Source: JACVRW01 sp963826165 (GTDB lineage Bacteria; Actinomycetota; Thermoleophilia; Solirubrobacterales; Thermoleophilaceae). From it: a stretch of DNA of 64,000 nt. Position 1 is the first letter of the stretch. Each line of letters begins with the position of its first letter. The position numbers and the translations under genes are program-made. Under the pieces are notes generated by a model. That model searched no databases. It was not told where the DNA came from and was given only the letters and a program-made list of their open reading frames with translations. Below are positions 36,088-45,193 of the stretch, in pieces. The stretch spans positions 62,001 through 126,000 of the forward strand of contig CAWGWC010000002.1 of assembly GCA_963826165.1 (NCBI GenBank). The letters run 5' to 3'.

Positions 36088-37071
36088 CTAGAGGTCGCGG
36101 AAGGTGGCGATGGCCGCTTGCACCACATGCTCCTCGTGCGGGAAGGCGGCCTGCTCGAGGGGCTTCGAGTACGGCATCGGAACGTCGGCGCCAGTCACTC
36201 GCTGAACCGGTGCATCGAGCCAGTCGAAGGCCTGCTCCTGGATCAGGGCGGCGAGGTTGGCCCCCACGCCGCCGTGGGGCCAGCCCTCCTCGACGATCAC
36301 GGCGCGGTTGGTCTTCTTGACCGAGTCGAGGATGGTGTCGAGGTCGAGCGGGCGCAGCGTGCGCGGGTCGATCACCTCGGCCTCGATCTCGTGCTCCTCG
36401 GCCAGGGTGTCGGCGGCCTTGAGGGCGGTGACGGCCATGCGCGAGATGCCGATCACGGTCACGTCGTCGCCTTCGCGGCGAATGGCGGCCTCGCCGAAGC
36501 GCATCGGCCCGCCGTTCTCGGGCACCTCCCCGCGCTGACCGTAGAGCGTCTCGTGCTCGATGAAGATCACGGGGTTGTCGTCCTTGATCGCCGCCTTGAG
36601 GAGCCCCTTGGCGTCAGCGGGCGTGGACGGCGCGGCCACCAGCAGGCCGGGCACGTGCAGGTAGAAGGCCTCGAAGGAGTGTGAGTGCGTGGGGCCGAGC
36701 TGATGCCCCGCGCCCTGCGGCATGCGGATGACCATCGGCACGCTCACCTGGCCCCCGAACATGTAGCGGATCGCGGCGGCGTGGTTGACGATCTGATCCA
36801 TCGCGAGCAGCGAGAAGTTGATGGTCATCAGCTCCACCACCGGACGCAGGCCGATCATCGCTGAGCCGACGCCCATGCCGACGATGGTGTTCTCCGAGAT
36901 CGGCGTGTCGCGCACGCGCTTCTCGCCGAACTCCTCGAGCAGGCCGGCGGTGACCTTGAACGCACCCTGAAAGACGCCGATGTCCTCACCCATGATGAAG
37001 ACGTTCTCGTCGGCCTCCATCTCCTCGCGAAGCGCCTGATTGAGCGCCTCGCGATAGCGCATGGTCGGCAT
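36088..37071 (-). CDS. pdhB: pyruvate dehydrogenase E1 component, beta subunit
   Basis: 327 residues, full length for the family. Transketolase-type pyrimidine-binding and C-terminal domains: MRYREALNQALREEMEADEN, MGEDIGVFQGAFKVT, the TPP-activating Glu in DTPISENTIVG, HSHSFEAFYLHVPGL and VIDPRTLRPLDLD. It pairs with the alpha subunit at 37071 to decarboxylate pyruvate. The ATG overlaps the pdhA TGA by one base, giving equal expression of both subunits. Confidence 0.96.
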   Translation of the reverse strand: MPTMRYREALNQALREEMEADENVFIMGEDIGVFQGAFKVTAGLLEEFGEKRVRDTPISENTIVGMGVGSAMIGLRPVVELMTINFSLLAMDQIVNHAAAIRYMFGGQVSVPMVIRMPQGAGHQLGPTHSHSFEAFYLHVPGLLVAAPSTPADAKGLLKAAIKDDNPVIFIEHETLYGQRGEVPENGGPMRFGEAAIRREGDDVTVIGISRMAVTALKAADTLAEEHEIEAEVIDPRTLRPLDLDTILDSVKKTNRAVIVEEGWPHGGVGANLAALIQEQAFDWLDAPVQRVTGADVPMPYSKPLEQAAFPHEEHVVQAAIATFRDL

Positions 37072-38495
37072 CAGTCGCCGCCGCCCTCGTTGTCGCGGTC
37101 GTCGGCGTCGGGTTCGCCCTCGCCGCTCGCTTCCTTGCCGCCCTCGGCTGACGCCTCGGTGTCATCGGCCGAGGCTTCGGTGTCGCCGGCCTCCTCGTCC
37201 TCGTCGGCACCCGGGCCCTGTTGGCTGCCCTCTTCGTCCTGATCCCGGGGCGAGCCGCCCTTGCGCGACTTGCGATCGCCGACGTTCGCGTAGGCGGCGC
37301 CCTTCTCGGCGAGCTCGTGCGGGATCTCGCCCGCCTCCCGCTCCCGCTCGCCGCGGTGAACCTCGGGACTGCGTTCGTCGATGGTCCACCAGGCGGGCAC
37401 GTCGGCGACGAGGTCGTAGATGTCGTCGTAGAGCGAGTCGAGGTCGGGGAAGGGCGAGTTGTCTGCGAACTTCACCGCTTCGTCCACGTGCTCAATGGCC
37501 TCTTCGTCGAGCTTGTCGACGTCCTCCTGGCTCATCACGTCCTCGTCGACCAGCCGCTTGGCGAACGCCTGGATCGGGTCGCGCTCGCGCCATTCCTCGA
37601 CTTCTTCCTTGGAGCGGTACTCCTCGGGGTCGGCCATCGAGTGGCCGCGGTAGCGGTAGGTCACGGCCTCCACGAGCTGCGGCTGGCGCTCCTCGCGGGC
37701 GCACCGTAGTGCCTCGGTCACGACCGAGTGAACGTCGAGCACGTCCATGCCGTCGCAGCGTGTGCCCGGCACGCCGTAGCCCTCCGACTTCAGCGATAGA
37801 TCCGTCACCGCCGAGTGACGGTGCAGCGCGGTGCCCATGCCGAACTGGTTGTTGATGATCAGGAAGACCACCGGCAGCTTCCACAGGGCGGCGAGGTTCA
37901 TGGTCTCGCCGAAGGTGCCCTGGTTGGTGGCACCGTCGCCCATCATCGAGAGGATCGCGTCCTCGGTCTCGGAGTAGTCACACGCAAGCGCGACCCCCGC
38001 GGACAAGGGAAGGCTGCCGCCGACGATGCCGTAGCCGCCGAGGAAGCGCTTCTCCCAGTCGAACAGGTGCATCGACCCGCCGCGGCCCTTCGAGCATCCG
38101 TCGACCCGGCCGAACAGCTCGGCCATCACGGCGTTCGGTGAGGTGCCGCGGGCGAGCGCCTGACCGTGCTCGCGATAGGTGGACATCAGGTAGTCGGTCT
38201 CGCGCAGCGCCTGGGTGGCGCCGACCACGGTGGCCTCCTCGCCGATGCAGAGGTGGAGGAAGCCGCCGATCTTCGCCTTGGCGTACATCTCGCCCGCGCG
38301 CTCCTCGAAGCGGCGGATGAGCATCATCTTCTCCAGAACTGCCCGCGTGGTGTCGGCGTCCGGCAGGTCGTGCTTGACCTCACCGAAGCCGATCTTCTCG
38401 GCGCCCGGTACCTCGGACGGGGCGTCGGCCCCGTCGTCCTTCTTCTCCCGGGCCTTGGCGTCTTTGCCGGCCTTCGTAGCGTCCTTGGTCGCCAT
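37071..38495 (-). CDS. pdhA: pyruvate dehydrogenase E1 component, alpha subunit, with acidic tail
   Basis: 474 residues. The TPP/Mg motif is MGDGATNQGTFGETMN ... LIINN; the phosphorylation-loop region YRYRGHSMADPEEYRS and the substrate-channel HGQALARG are present. The catalytic part spans about 35-375. The N-terminus is a Lys/Asp-rich disordered segment, and the last ~90 residues are low-complexity acidic sequence (SADDTEASAEGG and similar), unusual for E1-alpha, which normally ends near residue 360-370. It is first in the pdhABC operon; expression probably starts in the 100-base gap before it. Confidence 0.95.
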   Translation of the reverse strand: MATKDATKAGKDAKAREKKDDGADAPSEVPGAEKIGFGEVKHDLPDADTTRAVLEKMMLIRRFEERAGEMYAKAKIGGFLHLCIGEEATVVGATQALRETDYLMSTYREHGQALARGTSPNAVMAELFGRVDGCSKGRGGSMHLFDWEKRFLGGYGIVGGSLPLSAGVALACDYSETEDAILSMMGDGATNQGTFGETMNLAALWKLPVVFLIINNQFGMGTALHRHSAVTDLSLKSEGYGVPGTRCDGMDVLDVHSVVTEALRCAREERQPQLVEAVTYRYRGHSMADPEEYRSKEEVEEWRERDPIQAFAKRLVDEDVMSQEDVDKLDEEAIEHVDEAVKFADNSPFPDLDSLYDDIYDLVADVPAWWTIDERSPEVHRGEREREAGEIPHELAEKGAAYANVGDRKSRKGGSPRDQDEEGSQQGPGADEDEEAGDTEASADDTEASAEGGKEASGEGEPDADDRDNEGGGD

Positions 38496-38559
38496 TGGTC
38501 GGACTGTACCCGGTGCAGGTCGTATTCAAGACGGCGTGGCGCGGCTTTGCGCGCGAAGG

Positions 38560-38576
38560 ACCCCCGCTTGGGGGGT
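38560..38576. terminator. short GC hairpin between the DsbA-like gene and pdhA
   Basis: ACCCCC - GCTT - GGGGGGT forms a 6-7 bp stem in the 100-base gap. It could end minus-strand transcripts of the DsbA-like gene before pdhA, but no T-tract follows. Weak evidence. Confidence 0.25.
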
Positions 38577-38595
38577 GGACCGCGCCTGCCCCTCG

Positions 38596-39180
38596 CTAAG
38601 GGTGGCCCGCCATGGCCGCTGCGGCGTCCTCGAGACGGTCGTCGCCGTAGAAGAGCTCGGTGCCGATCGCGACGGTGGGGACACCCCGCACGCCGCACTC
38701 GTAGGCCTCGGCCGTGGCCTGCTTGAGGCGGTCCTTTACCGACTGGGTCTCGAGCGCCTTGAGCACCGCGTTCGGATGGAGCTCGCACGCCGCGGCGGCC
38801 ATGAGCACGTAGTCGATCTGAGACAGGTCCTTGCCTCCGGCGAACGCCTGCCTGAAGGCGGCCAGCGAATAGGCCACCGCCCGTCCGGCCTGCTGGGCGA
38901 ACGTCGCCACCCTCATCGCCTGGAGGGTGTTGCCCGGCCAGGGGTCGGGCCAGCGGATCTCCATGAGGCCGTAGCTCTCGGCCCGCCGCTCGATCTCCCG
39001 CATGCCCTCATCGCGGGCGTCGGTGTTCGCCCATGACCCGCCGCCGCTCTGTTGCCAGATCCCGCCGAGGAGGATCGGCTGCCAGATCGGGATCTCGGGG
39101 AGCATCTGGTTGACGCGTTCCGCGGCCAGGTAGGCGTAGGGGGAGCCGAGGTCGTAGTAGAAGATCGGCCGGTCGCTCAC
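38596..39180 (-). CDS. DsbA/HCCA-isomerase-family thioredoxin-fold protein
   Basis: 194 residues from GTG. The fold begins IFYYDLGSPYAYLAAERVNQ, where the usual CxxC position reads Ser-Pro-Tyr-Ala, as in 2-hydroxychromene-2-carboxylate isomerases and GST-kappa-like members. The cis-proline loop is GVRGVPTVAIG. A helical insert (about 45-140) is consistent with this group. Glutathione dependence is unlikely in an actinomycete, so the true substrate is unknown. Confidence 0.85.
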   Translation of the reverse strand: MSDRPIFYYDLGSPYAYLAAERVNQMLPEIPIWQPILLGGIWQQSGGGSWANTDARDEGMREIERRAESYGLMEIRWPDPWPGNTLQAMRVATFAQQAGRAVAYSLAAFRQAFAGGKDLSQIDYVLMAAAACELHPNAVLKALETQSVKDRLKQATAEAYECGVRGVPTVAIGTELFYGDDRLEDAAAAMAGHP

Positions 39181-39211
39181 GGCGGACAGCGTAGTGCTGC
39201 CGGCGGGTTCT

Positions 39212-40117
39212 CTAGCGCAGGCGAAGCTTCGTGCCGGCCATGATCACGTCGGGATCGCCGGTCCCGATGGCTTCGGCGTTGAGCTCCCACAGGCGAGCGA
39301 CCTCGGCCGATATCGCCGCGGCGTCCGCGCCGGGGCCGAGCTCCCGCTCGGCGATGACCCAGAGCGACTCGCCGGGCCGGACCGTGTGGAAGAAGGCGTT
39401 GCCGGTCGGTGGCGCGGTCGCCTCGACGGCGATGGTCTGCCCGGCGGTTGCGGTCGTGTCGGATCCCGCGGATTGCCCCGGCGCCGCGACCTCGTAGTCC
39501 GCGGAGGGAGTTGTGGCTGGCGGTGGGTCGGCGGGCGGCCGCATGTGCCACTCCAGACGCTTCGGTGTGTCGCTGTTCGCCGAGCCGGGTTCGGACCCGA
39601 GGGACTGGATGCCTGGCGAAGGCGCCGATGTCTCCTCGGTCCCGCCCGCGGGCGGAACCGGGTCGACCCCAAAGCCTCCGGAGAGCGGCGGAGCCTGAGG
39701 AGGCTCGCCGATCGGGCTGACCGAGGGGTCATCGACCGCTCCGGGAGGAGCGGCACCGGGCCCGCTCCCCTCCGGGGCCGGGATGTCGAGATCGCTGCGG
39801 GGCTCGCTCTCGACCGGACCGCCGTCATCAGGGTCGCCGGAAGGCGGGCCGCTCGGAGGAGGCCCGGCATCGAAGGGAAGCGCCGTGTCGCCGCCCGGAT
39901 CGAACGCCGGCTGATCGGACTCCGGGCTGACCCCCTGGCCGGGCGCCGTGGTGCCCTCCTGCGCATTGTCGGGTTCAGCGGCCACCGAGGCCCCCGGGAG
40001 GATGCCGGCGAGGCCGATGAGGGCACCGGCGATGAACTTGCGGCGGCCTGTGGGCCGAGTCGCGGTTGGGACGTGGCTAGTTGAGAGGATCGGTGACACA
40101 GCGGAAGGGCTTGGCAC
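39212..40117 (-). CDS. exported LysM-domain protein with long Pro/Gly-rich region
   Basis: 301 residues from GTG 40117; GTG 40099 is an alternative. A signal or anchor (RRKFIAGALIGLAGILPGA) is preceded by about 25 residues. Residues 50-245 are Pro/Gly/Asp/Ser-rich and disordered, rich enough to act as a wall-spanning spacer. A single C-terminal LysM domain (HTVRPGESLWVIAERELG to MAGTKLRLR) should bind peptidoglycan. The 5' part overlaps the end of the upstream frameshifted gene by about 40 bases. Confidence 0.85.
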   Translation of the reverse strand: MPSPSAVSPILSTSHVPTATRPTGRRKFIAGALIGLAGILPGASVAAEPDNAQEGTTAPGQGVSPESDQPAFDPGGDTALPFDAGPPPSGPPSGDPDDGGPVESEPRSDLDIPAPEGSGPGAAPPGAVDDPSVSPIGEPPQAPPLSGGFGVDPVPPAGGTEETSAPSPGIQSLGSEPGSANSDTPKRLEWHMRPPADPPPATTPSADYEVAAPGQSAGSDTTATAGQTIAVEATAPPTGNAFFHTVRPGESLWVIAERELGPGADAAAISAEVARLWELNAEAIGTGDPDVIMAGTKLRLR

Positions 40118-40677
40118 CGGCAGCGGTGTTGGGTGTCAGGGCGACGCTGCCAATGTCGTCGGTGACGTAGAGGACTTCGACGCGGCCGGGCGTTGAGGAG
40201 GGGAAGACCTCGCGGGTGAGCTCGCCCGCAGGGGCGATCGTGATTCCGGGGTTGCCAACGGCAGTCTAGCAGCTCGTCATGGTTCGGCAAGCGACGTCCG
40301 GGGTAGCAGGGCGGTCCGACTTCTTCGCAGGCGATCACGGCCGCGCTGTACGGTGCGGGCCCACGAAGGCTCGTTTCAACACAAACGTCATAGACCGGGA
40401 TCGTTCCTTCGGGACACCGGACGAGAAGCCGAGCCGCCGACACACCATTCAGTCGCTCAGCATTTCTGGCGCGCGGTACTCGACCAAGCTGTGATTCCTT
40501 GATCCGGCTCCCGCCGAGCGTGTTTCTCTTCAGGTCTCGGTACGTGAGGGAGCCGTTCTGAACGTCCCTTCCCGTGATCGACAGCGCCGCGTAGGACGAC
40601 CCGCCGAGGGCGATGAACACAGCAACCGTCGCCATCACGTTGGCGTAGGTCAGGCGCTGCTTGATTGCCTCGATCAC
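40077..40677 (-). pseudogene. frameshifted membrane-anchored surface protein, Solirubrobacterales type
   Basis: From GTG 40677 the frame encodes IEAIKQRLTYANVMATVAVF and FIALGGSSYAALSITGRDVQ, the hallmark anchor and start of a group of exported Solirubrobacterales proteins. It continues through LLVRCPEGTIPVYDVC and GRRLPNHDELLD, then loses frame. A second frame continues without a gap: VGNPGITIAPAGELTREVFP, VEVLYVTDDIGSVALTPNTA and GAKPFRCVTDPLN to a TAG at 40079-40077. One extra base at about 40262-40266 explains the break. Protein-level sequence on both sides is intact, so this is either a recent pseudogene or a sequence error. Confidence 0.75.
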
Positions 40678-40768
40678 GGGGTCGCTCAGTTTCGTCGGGC
40701 TTCCTCGGGATAACCCACGGGACGGTGCGGAGTCTCGCACTTGCGCGGCCAAGTGAAGGTGACCCGTG

Positions 40769-43067
40769 TCATGAGCAGCGCGGCCCGCGCACTTGGACCG
40801 ATACCTCCTTGGTGCGACCGGTTTGGAAGGCATAGCCCGCTTCGGCCGGAAGGCGGGCGCGGAATCGGTACCGAACGACACCGCACGTGCGCCGGAAGGC
40901 GTAGCGGACGGTCCACGACCCGTCAGGCCCGGTACGTGTGGTTCTGAAGGTCTGCCAGCGCCCCGAGAGCACGACCTGCAGCTCCACGAGCTTGCCCGCC
41001 GGCGGCGCCGGGAGGGACCGGAGCACTCCGGCGAAGCGAACACTTCGTCCGTTTCGGAGCCTGCGGGGAGCTGCGCGAATGGTCGACGCGGCCGATGTGA
41101 TCATGCTGACCTCGGCCTGCGAGGGCAGCATCGAGTCGAGTCCCTCGGTAGACAAACCGGAGCGTGCGAGTTGCGTCGGCCGTCGCCCGGTAGGTGTAGT
41201 TGCCCGCGCCGTCGGTTGTACCACGCCGACCAGCTGCTCGGGAGCGGCGGTGCTACGTGAGAAGACTTCCACCGACGCGCCGGGATCGGTTGACCGTCGC
41301 GGTTCTGCAGCCGACCCTCGATATCGACTTGCTCCCCGTACTCGACGCGGGCCTGCTGGCGTACCGTTTCGACACGCCGTCGAACCCTTCGCCGTTTACC
41401 GCGACGCTTGATCACGCGGCTGACGATGCGTTCGCCTACCACTCCGGCCTTCATGGTCGTCGTTATTCGGAGCGGAAGCGTCACCGTCATCGGCTGTCCG
41501 TTGGTCCGTCGGTCGGTGCTGTTCTGGTTCGAGGCTCGATCGCGCGCGGTGGCGCGGACCTGGTAAACGCCGGGAGGCAAGAGAGAGTCGTCGACACGGG
41601 CGACGAGGCGACTCCCCTGGACGGAAGTGTGCTCAGCGCTTGCCATGTACCGGAACCTTGCCTGCTCAATCTCGATCTGGCCCCCGGCCAGGCCGGAGAT
41701 CTTGTCGGTCACCGCAACCGAGATGAGCGTCGGATCGGACGACGGCGAGGTCTCGAAAGCAAGCTCCGGGGGTTCGGGATCGAAGCGAAGCGTGATCGGC
41801 ACCGAGGCGTTGGCTGGTTCCTGATTGCCGGCGGCGTCCTGCCGCCACAAACGCAGTTGCCATTCCCCAGGCCCCGGCACGGTCGTGTTTGGCAGACTTG
41901 AGATGTTCCCGCCCGGATGGCCCTTCGTGGAGCACGCGGTTCCGGTCGACGAGCAGATCTTGGTGTAGGCGCCCGAGATCGGCGCACGGTCTCCCTCGGG
42001 AGCGTTGGTCCAGCTCAGATCGAAGTCATTTGTGTTTCGCCACGCATCGCCTCCGTCGAGGTCGACCGCAACGGCGCCTGGCGCGGTGTTGTCGACACGA
42101 ACGGTGATCGGGCCGTCGCGGCTGACGTTGCCCGCGGCATCCGTGGCGTTCACCGCCAGAGCCTGGGTGCCATCGACCATCGACGTCGTTTCCACGGTCA
42201 TCGCACCTGCACCGCTAGGGCACGGCACTGGAATCGCGTAGTTGCACGCACGATCCTGCTTCGCCCTCGTGCAGGCCTCCAACCACCGCCCTCGCCACCT
42301 TCACCCCAACGTTGTCCAACGCCGCATAGCTCACGCTCTGCTTCCCCCGCACCCACTGTCCCTGGGTGAACGGGTTGTTCTTCAGGATCGTCACCGCAGG
42401 GCGGCTCACGTCCACCACCGTCGCCTGGGCCTTGAACGTGCGGATGTAGTTGAGGCCTCTGCTCGAGCAGTACGGCTTCCTCGCCTTGCCCAGGCAGACG
42501 ATCCGCTGGACGATTCTCGTCGCCCCTCGGATGTCGTAGGTCCGGGGGCGTGGCCAGGCTGCCGCTTGAGCGAGGCCGCGTTTTGGGCAGCCCTTGTTGG
42601 CGCGGACGTTCTTGATCGGGACGGGCGGGCCGTCGGGGCGGCCGGCCCAGAGTTGGAGGGCGTAGCGGCAGTCGCGACGGCGGGCCTGGCCGGACCAGGT
42701 GAGTCGCGCGAAGCGGGTGCCCGGTGGTGCGTTCATCACGAAGCCCGAGCGCGAACCGCGTTCGACGCGTCCCGCGCGGGGCACATTCGAGGTGACCAGT
42801 CCTCGCAATCCAGGGCCCAAGCGGATCGCACGCTCGTTTCCACATCATCCCGCGCGTGGCGAAGTCGCTGAACGCCTGGGTCGAGAAGTTACCCGGGTCC
42901 GCCAGACAGGCGTTGATCGAGTATTCGCTGGCTGTGGCCGAACCGGTCTGCGGCCCGAGGAGCACGACCGTGGCGATGAGGGTGAGCGCACCGCGCCGGA
43001 GAAGTACCGCGGCCGAGGCCGCGCATGCAACTTGGCGACTGAAGCAAGCGGCGGGGCTGTTGGTCAT
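40769..43067 (-). pseudogene. large exported surface protein with multiple frameshifts
   Basis: A signal peptide from ATG 43067 (LLRRGALTLIATVVLLGPQ) begins about 750 residues of one protein spread over several frames. Segments in order are SEYSINACLADPGNFSTQAF, GPGLRGLVTSNVPRAGRVER, ATRIVQRIVCLGKARKPYCS, a bacterial Ig-like part (NVSRDGPITVRVDNTAPGAV, VPGPGEWQLRLWRQDAAGNQ), QNRDGQPIP and YRFRARLPAEAGYAF. Single-base shifts are needed near 42820, 42256-42280, 41669, 41634 (these two nearly cancel), 41281, 41220 and 41137. No in-frame stops appear once the shifts are corrected. The intact relatives are large secreted proteins of unknown role in Solirubrobacterales. Confidence 0.75.
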
Positions 43068-43233
43068 GGCCCTCTAAGGGACGACGACGGATGGTTCACC
43101 CCCCTTGGGGGCGCCGCAGATTAATGCGGCCGAGTCGAAGCTCGAGTGGGGCAGGCGGGTACTGCCCACACTTTCTGCGCAACGTGCGTGTATTTCCTGC
43201 CGCGTCGGGCCGGCACGGAGCCGCCCAGCCGCC
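43068..43233. other. 166-base spacer between lpdA and the surface-protein pseudogene, with two hairpins
   Basis: Downstream of lpdA on the minus strand. It holds CCCCCC/GGGGG (43099-43111) and GCCGCA (43113-43118) with TGCGGC (43125-43130), separated by an AT-rich GATTAA loop. They could end the lpdA transcript or lie in the 5' leader of the pseudogene. No coding potential or known RNA recognised. Confidence 0.3.
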
Positions 43234-44616
43234 CTACCCGTGAATCAACCAGCCATCCGTCGCCCGGGCCGCCTCCATGACGGTCTCCGCGAACGCCGGA
43301 TGCGGGTGAATCGTGCGCGCCACCTCGGGGTAGCCGCCCTCCAGCTCGCGCGCGTTCACGAGCTCCTGAATCAGGTCGGCCGCCTTCACCGAGCAGATGT
43401 GGGCGCCCAGGATCTCGCCGTACTTCTTGTCGCCTACGATCTTGACCAGGCCGTTGCGGTCGCCGTACACGGTCGGCGCTCCCACGGCGCCCATGGGGAC
43501 CTTGCCCACGGTCACGTCGAAACCCTCGTCTCGGGCCTCCTTCTCGGTCAGGCCGAACGAGGCCACCTGGGGATGGCAGAAGGTCACAGCGGGGATGTAG
43601 GTGTAGTCGATGGGATGAGGGTCGTTGCCGGCGGCGTCCTCCACGGCGATGATGCCTTCGTCCGACGCCTTGTGGGCCAGCGCGGGCCCGGGAACCATGT
43701 CGCCGATCGCCCACACGCCGTCCAATGACGTGCGCAGCCGGCCGTCGACCTTGATCAGGCCGCGGTCGTCGACCTCCACGCCGGCCTCCTCGAGCCCCAG
43801 CCCCTCCACGTCGGGCGCGCGGCCGGCGGCGATCACCAGGTAGTCGAAGTCCTCGGACTCTCCGTTGAAGGACACCGAGACGCTCGAATCGGACGCCGAA
43901 GCACCCTCGACCTTCGCCCCCGTCTCGATGCGCACGTTCTGCTTCTTGATCTCCCGCGCGCACGCCTTGGCGATGTCCGCGTCCTCCAAGGGAAGGATCT
44001 GTGGCAGCGCCTCGAGCAGCACCACCTCGGTGCCCAAACGCCCAAACGCCGAGGCGATCTCCGTGCCCGACGCGCCGGCCCCGATGATGCACAGCCGCGA
44101 GGGCTGCTCGTCCAGCAGCCACATCCCCGCGGTGTCGAGGATCCGCGGCCCGAACTGCAGGTCGAGCAGCGGCTTGGCCACAGAGCCGCAGGCCAAGATG
44201 ACGCGGTCGGCCTCGATCTCGGTGCCGTCGAACTGGCCGCCGATCTTCACGTTGGCGTCGTCGGTGACCGAGCCGAAGCCGTCGATGTAGTCGATCTTGT
44301 TCTTCTCGAACAGCATGCTCACCCCGCCGGTGAGCGTCTTGACCACCTTGTCGCGGTGCTTGGTGGCGCCGGAGTAGTCGATCGAGGAGCCGTCGACCTT
44401 GATGCCGAACGAATCCGCGTGCTGGACCTCCTGGTAGACCTCGGCCACGCGCAGGATCGACTTGGCCGGTATGCAGGCCTCGTTGAGACAGCGCCCGCCG
44501 ACGTTGCCCTTCTCCACCACTGCCGTCTTCAGCCCGAGCTGCGCAGCCCGGATCGCGGCGACGTAGCCGCCCGGCCCCGAGCCGATCACGATGCAGTCGT
44601 ACTTGCTCTCAGCCAT
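43234..44616 (-). CDS. lpdA: dihydrolipoyl dehydrogenase (E3)
   Basis: 460 residues. Flavoprotein that reoxidises dihydrolipoyl groups of 2-oxoacid dehydrogenases. FAD site CIVIGSGPGGYVAAIRAAQL; redox-active disulfide Cys43/Cys48 in GGRCLNEACIPAK (the usual TCLNVGCIPSK with substitutions but both Cys kept); NAD site LCIIGAGASGTEIASAFGRL; and the C-terminal His-Glu pair in TIHPHPAFAETV. It would serve the pdhABC complex encoded 5 kb away. It is the last gene of a minus-strand run with thiE and a membrane protein. Confidence 0.95.
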   Translation of the reverse strand: MAESKYDCIVIGSGPGGYVAAIRAAQLGLKTAVVEKGNVGGRCLNEACIPAKSILRVAEVYQEVQHADSFGIKVDGSSIDYSGATKHRDKVVKTLTGGVSMLFEKNKIDYIDGFGSVTDDANVKIGGQFDGTEIEADRVILACGSVAKPLLDLQFGPRILDTAGMWLLDEQPSRLCIIGAGASGTEIASAFGRLGTEVVLLEALPQILPLEDADIAKACAREIKKQNVRIETGAKVEGASASDSSVSVSFNGESEDFDYLVIAAGRAPDVEGLGLEEAGVEVDDRGLIKVDGRLRTSLDGVWAIGDMVPGPALAHKASDEGIIAVEDAAGNDPHPIDYTYIPAVTFCHPQVASFGLTEKEARDEGFDVTVGKVPMGAVGAPTVYGDRNGLVKIVGDKKYGEILGAHICSVKAADLIQELVNARELEGGYPEVARTIHPHPAFAETVMEAARATDGWLIHG

Positions 44617-44632
44617 GGCGGGTCGAGAGTAC

Positions 44633-45193
44633 CTATCGCGTCGAGGAGCCCGGGCGCTCGGGCATCTGGATGCGAGCCATGGCCTTGACCAGGTACCAGA
44701 ACAGGACTCCCGAGCCGACGAGAATGGCGGTCACGATCAGCGCCGCCCAGATGGAGGTGGCCTGAATCAGCGCCAGCGCGCACACGATGAGGGTGATGGC
44801 GAGCAGGGTCTGCATGCCGAGCACCGCCCAGTAGCGCGCCTTCCACATCCCGTAGGCCACGAGCGCCAGCACCGCCGCCACCAGCAGGCTGCCCACCAGG
44901 GCCTGGTTGCTGTCCGAGTCGCCGCCGCCGTTCCAGCCGAAGAGCGTGGCCACCACGTTCGCCAGGCAGAGCAGCGCCGCCGCGACGGCCCCGACGGTGA
45001 CCGCGGTCGGCCGCTCGCCTGGTCGCAGCGGCTTCAGAGAGCGCCGCGCCTCCTCGTCCTTGGCCCGGCCGCGGGCGTAGCCGCGCGGCGGTGCCTCCTC
45101 GGAGGTGGGAGTGGGAGCCGCCTCGGGCGGCGCGGCGGGAGCGGGCCGAGACCCAGCCGCCCTGCGCCGCTTACGGCTGTTCTTCTGAGCCAC
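44633..45193 (-). CDS. four-helix membrane protein with basic N-terminus
   Basis: 186 residues from GTG 45193, which overlaps the thiE stop region by 23 bases. The N-terminal 70 residues are Arg/Ala/Pro-rich and cytoplasmic-looking. Four hydrophobic helices follow (AVTVGAVAAALLCLANVVAT; ALVGSLLVAAVLALVAYGMW; AVLGMQTLLAITLIVCALAL; IWAALIVTAILVGSGVLFWY). The C-terminus is short and basic. The pattern resembles small actinomycete membrane proteins of unknown role. It lies between thiE and lpdA. Confidence 0.8.
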   Translation of the reverse strand: MAQKNSRKRRRAAGSRPAPAAPPEAAPTPTSEEAPPRGYARGRAKDEEARRSLKPLRPGERPTAVTVGAVAAALLCLANVVATLFGWNGGGDSDSNQALVGSLLVAAVLALVAYGMWKARYWAVLGMQTLLAITLIVCALALIQATSIWAALIVTAILVGSGVLFWYLVKAMARIQMPERPGSSTR

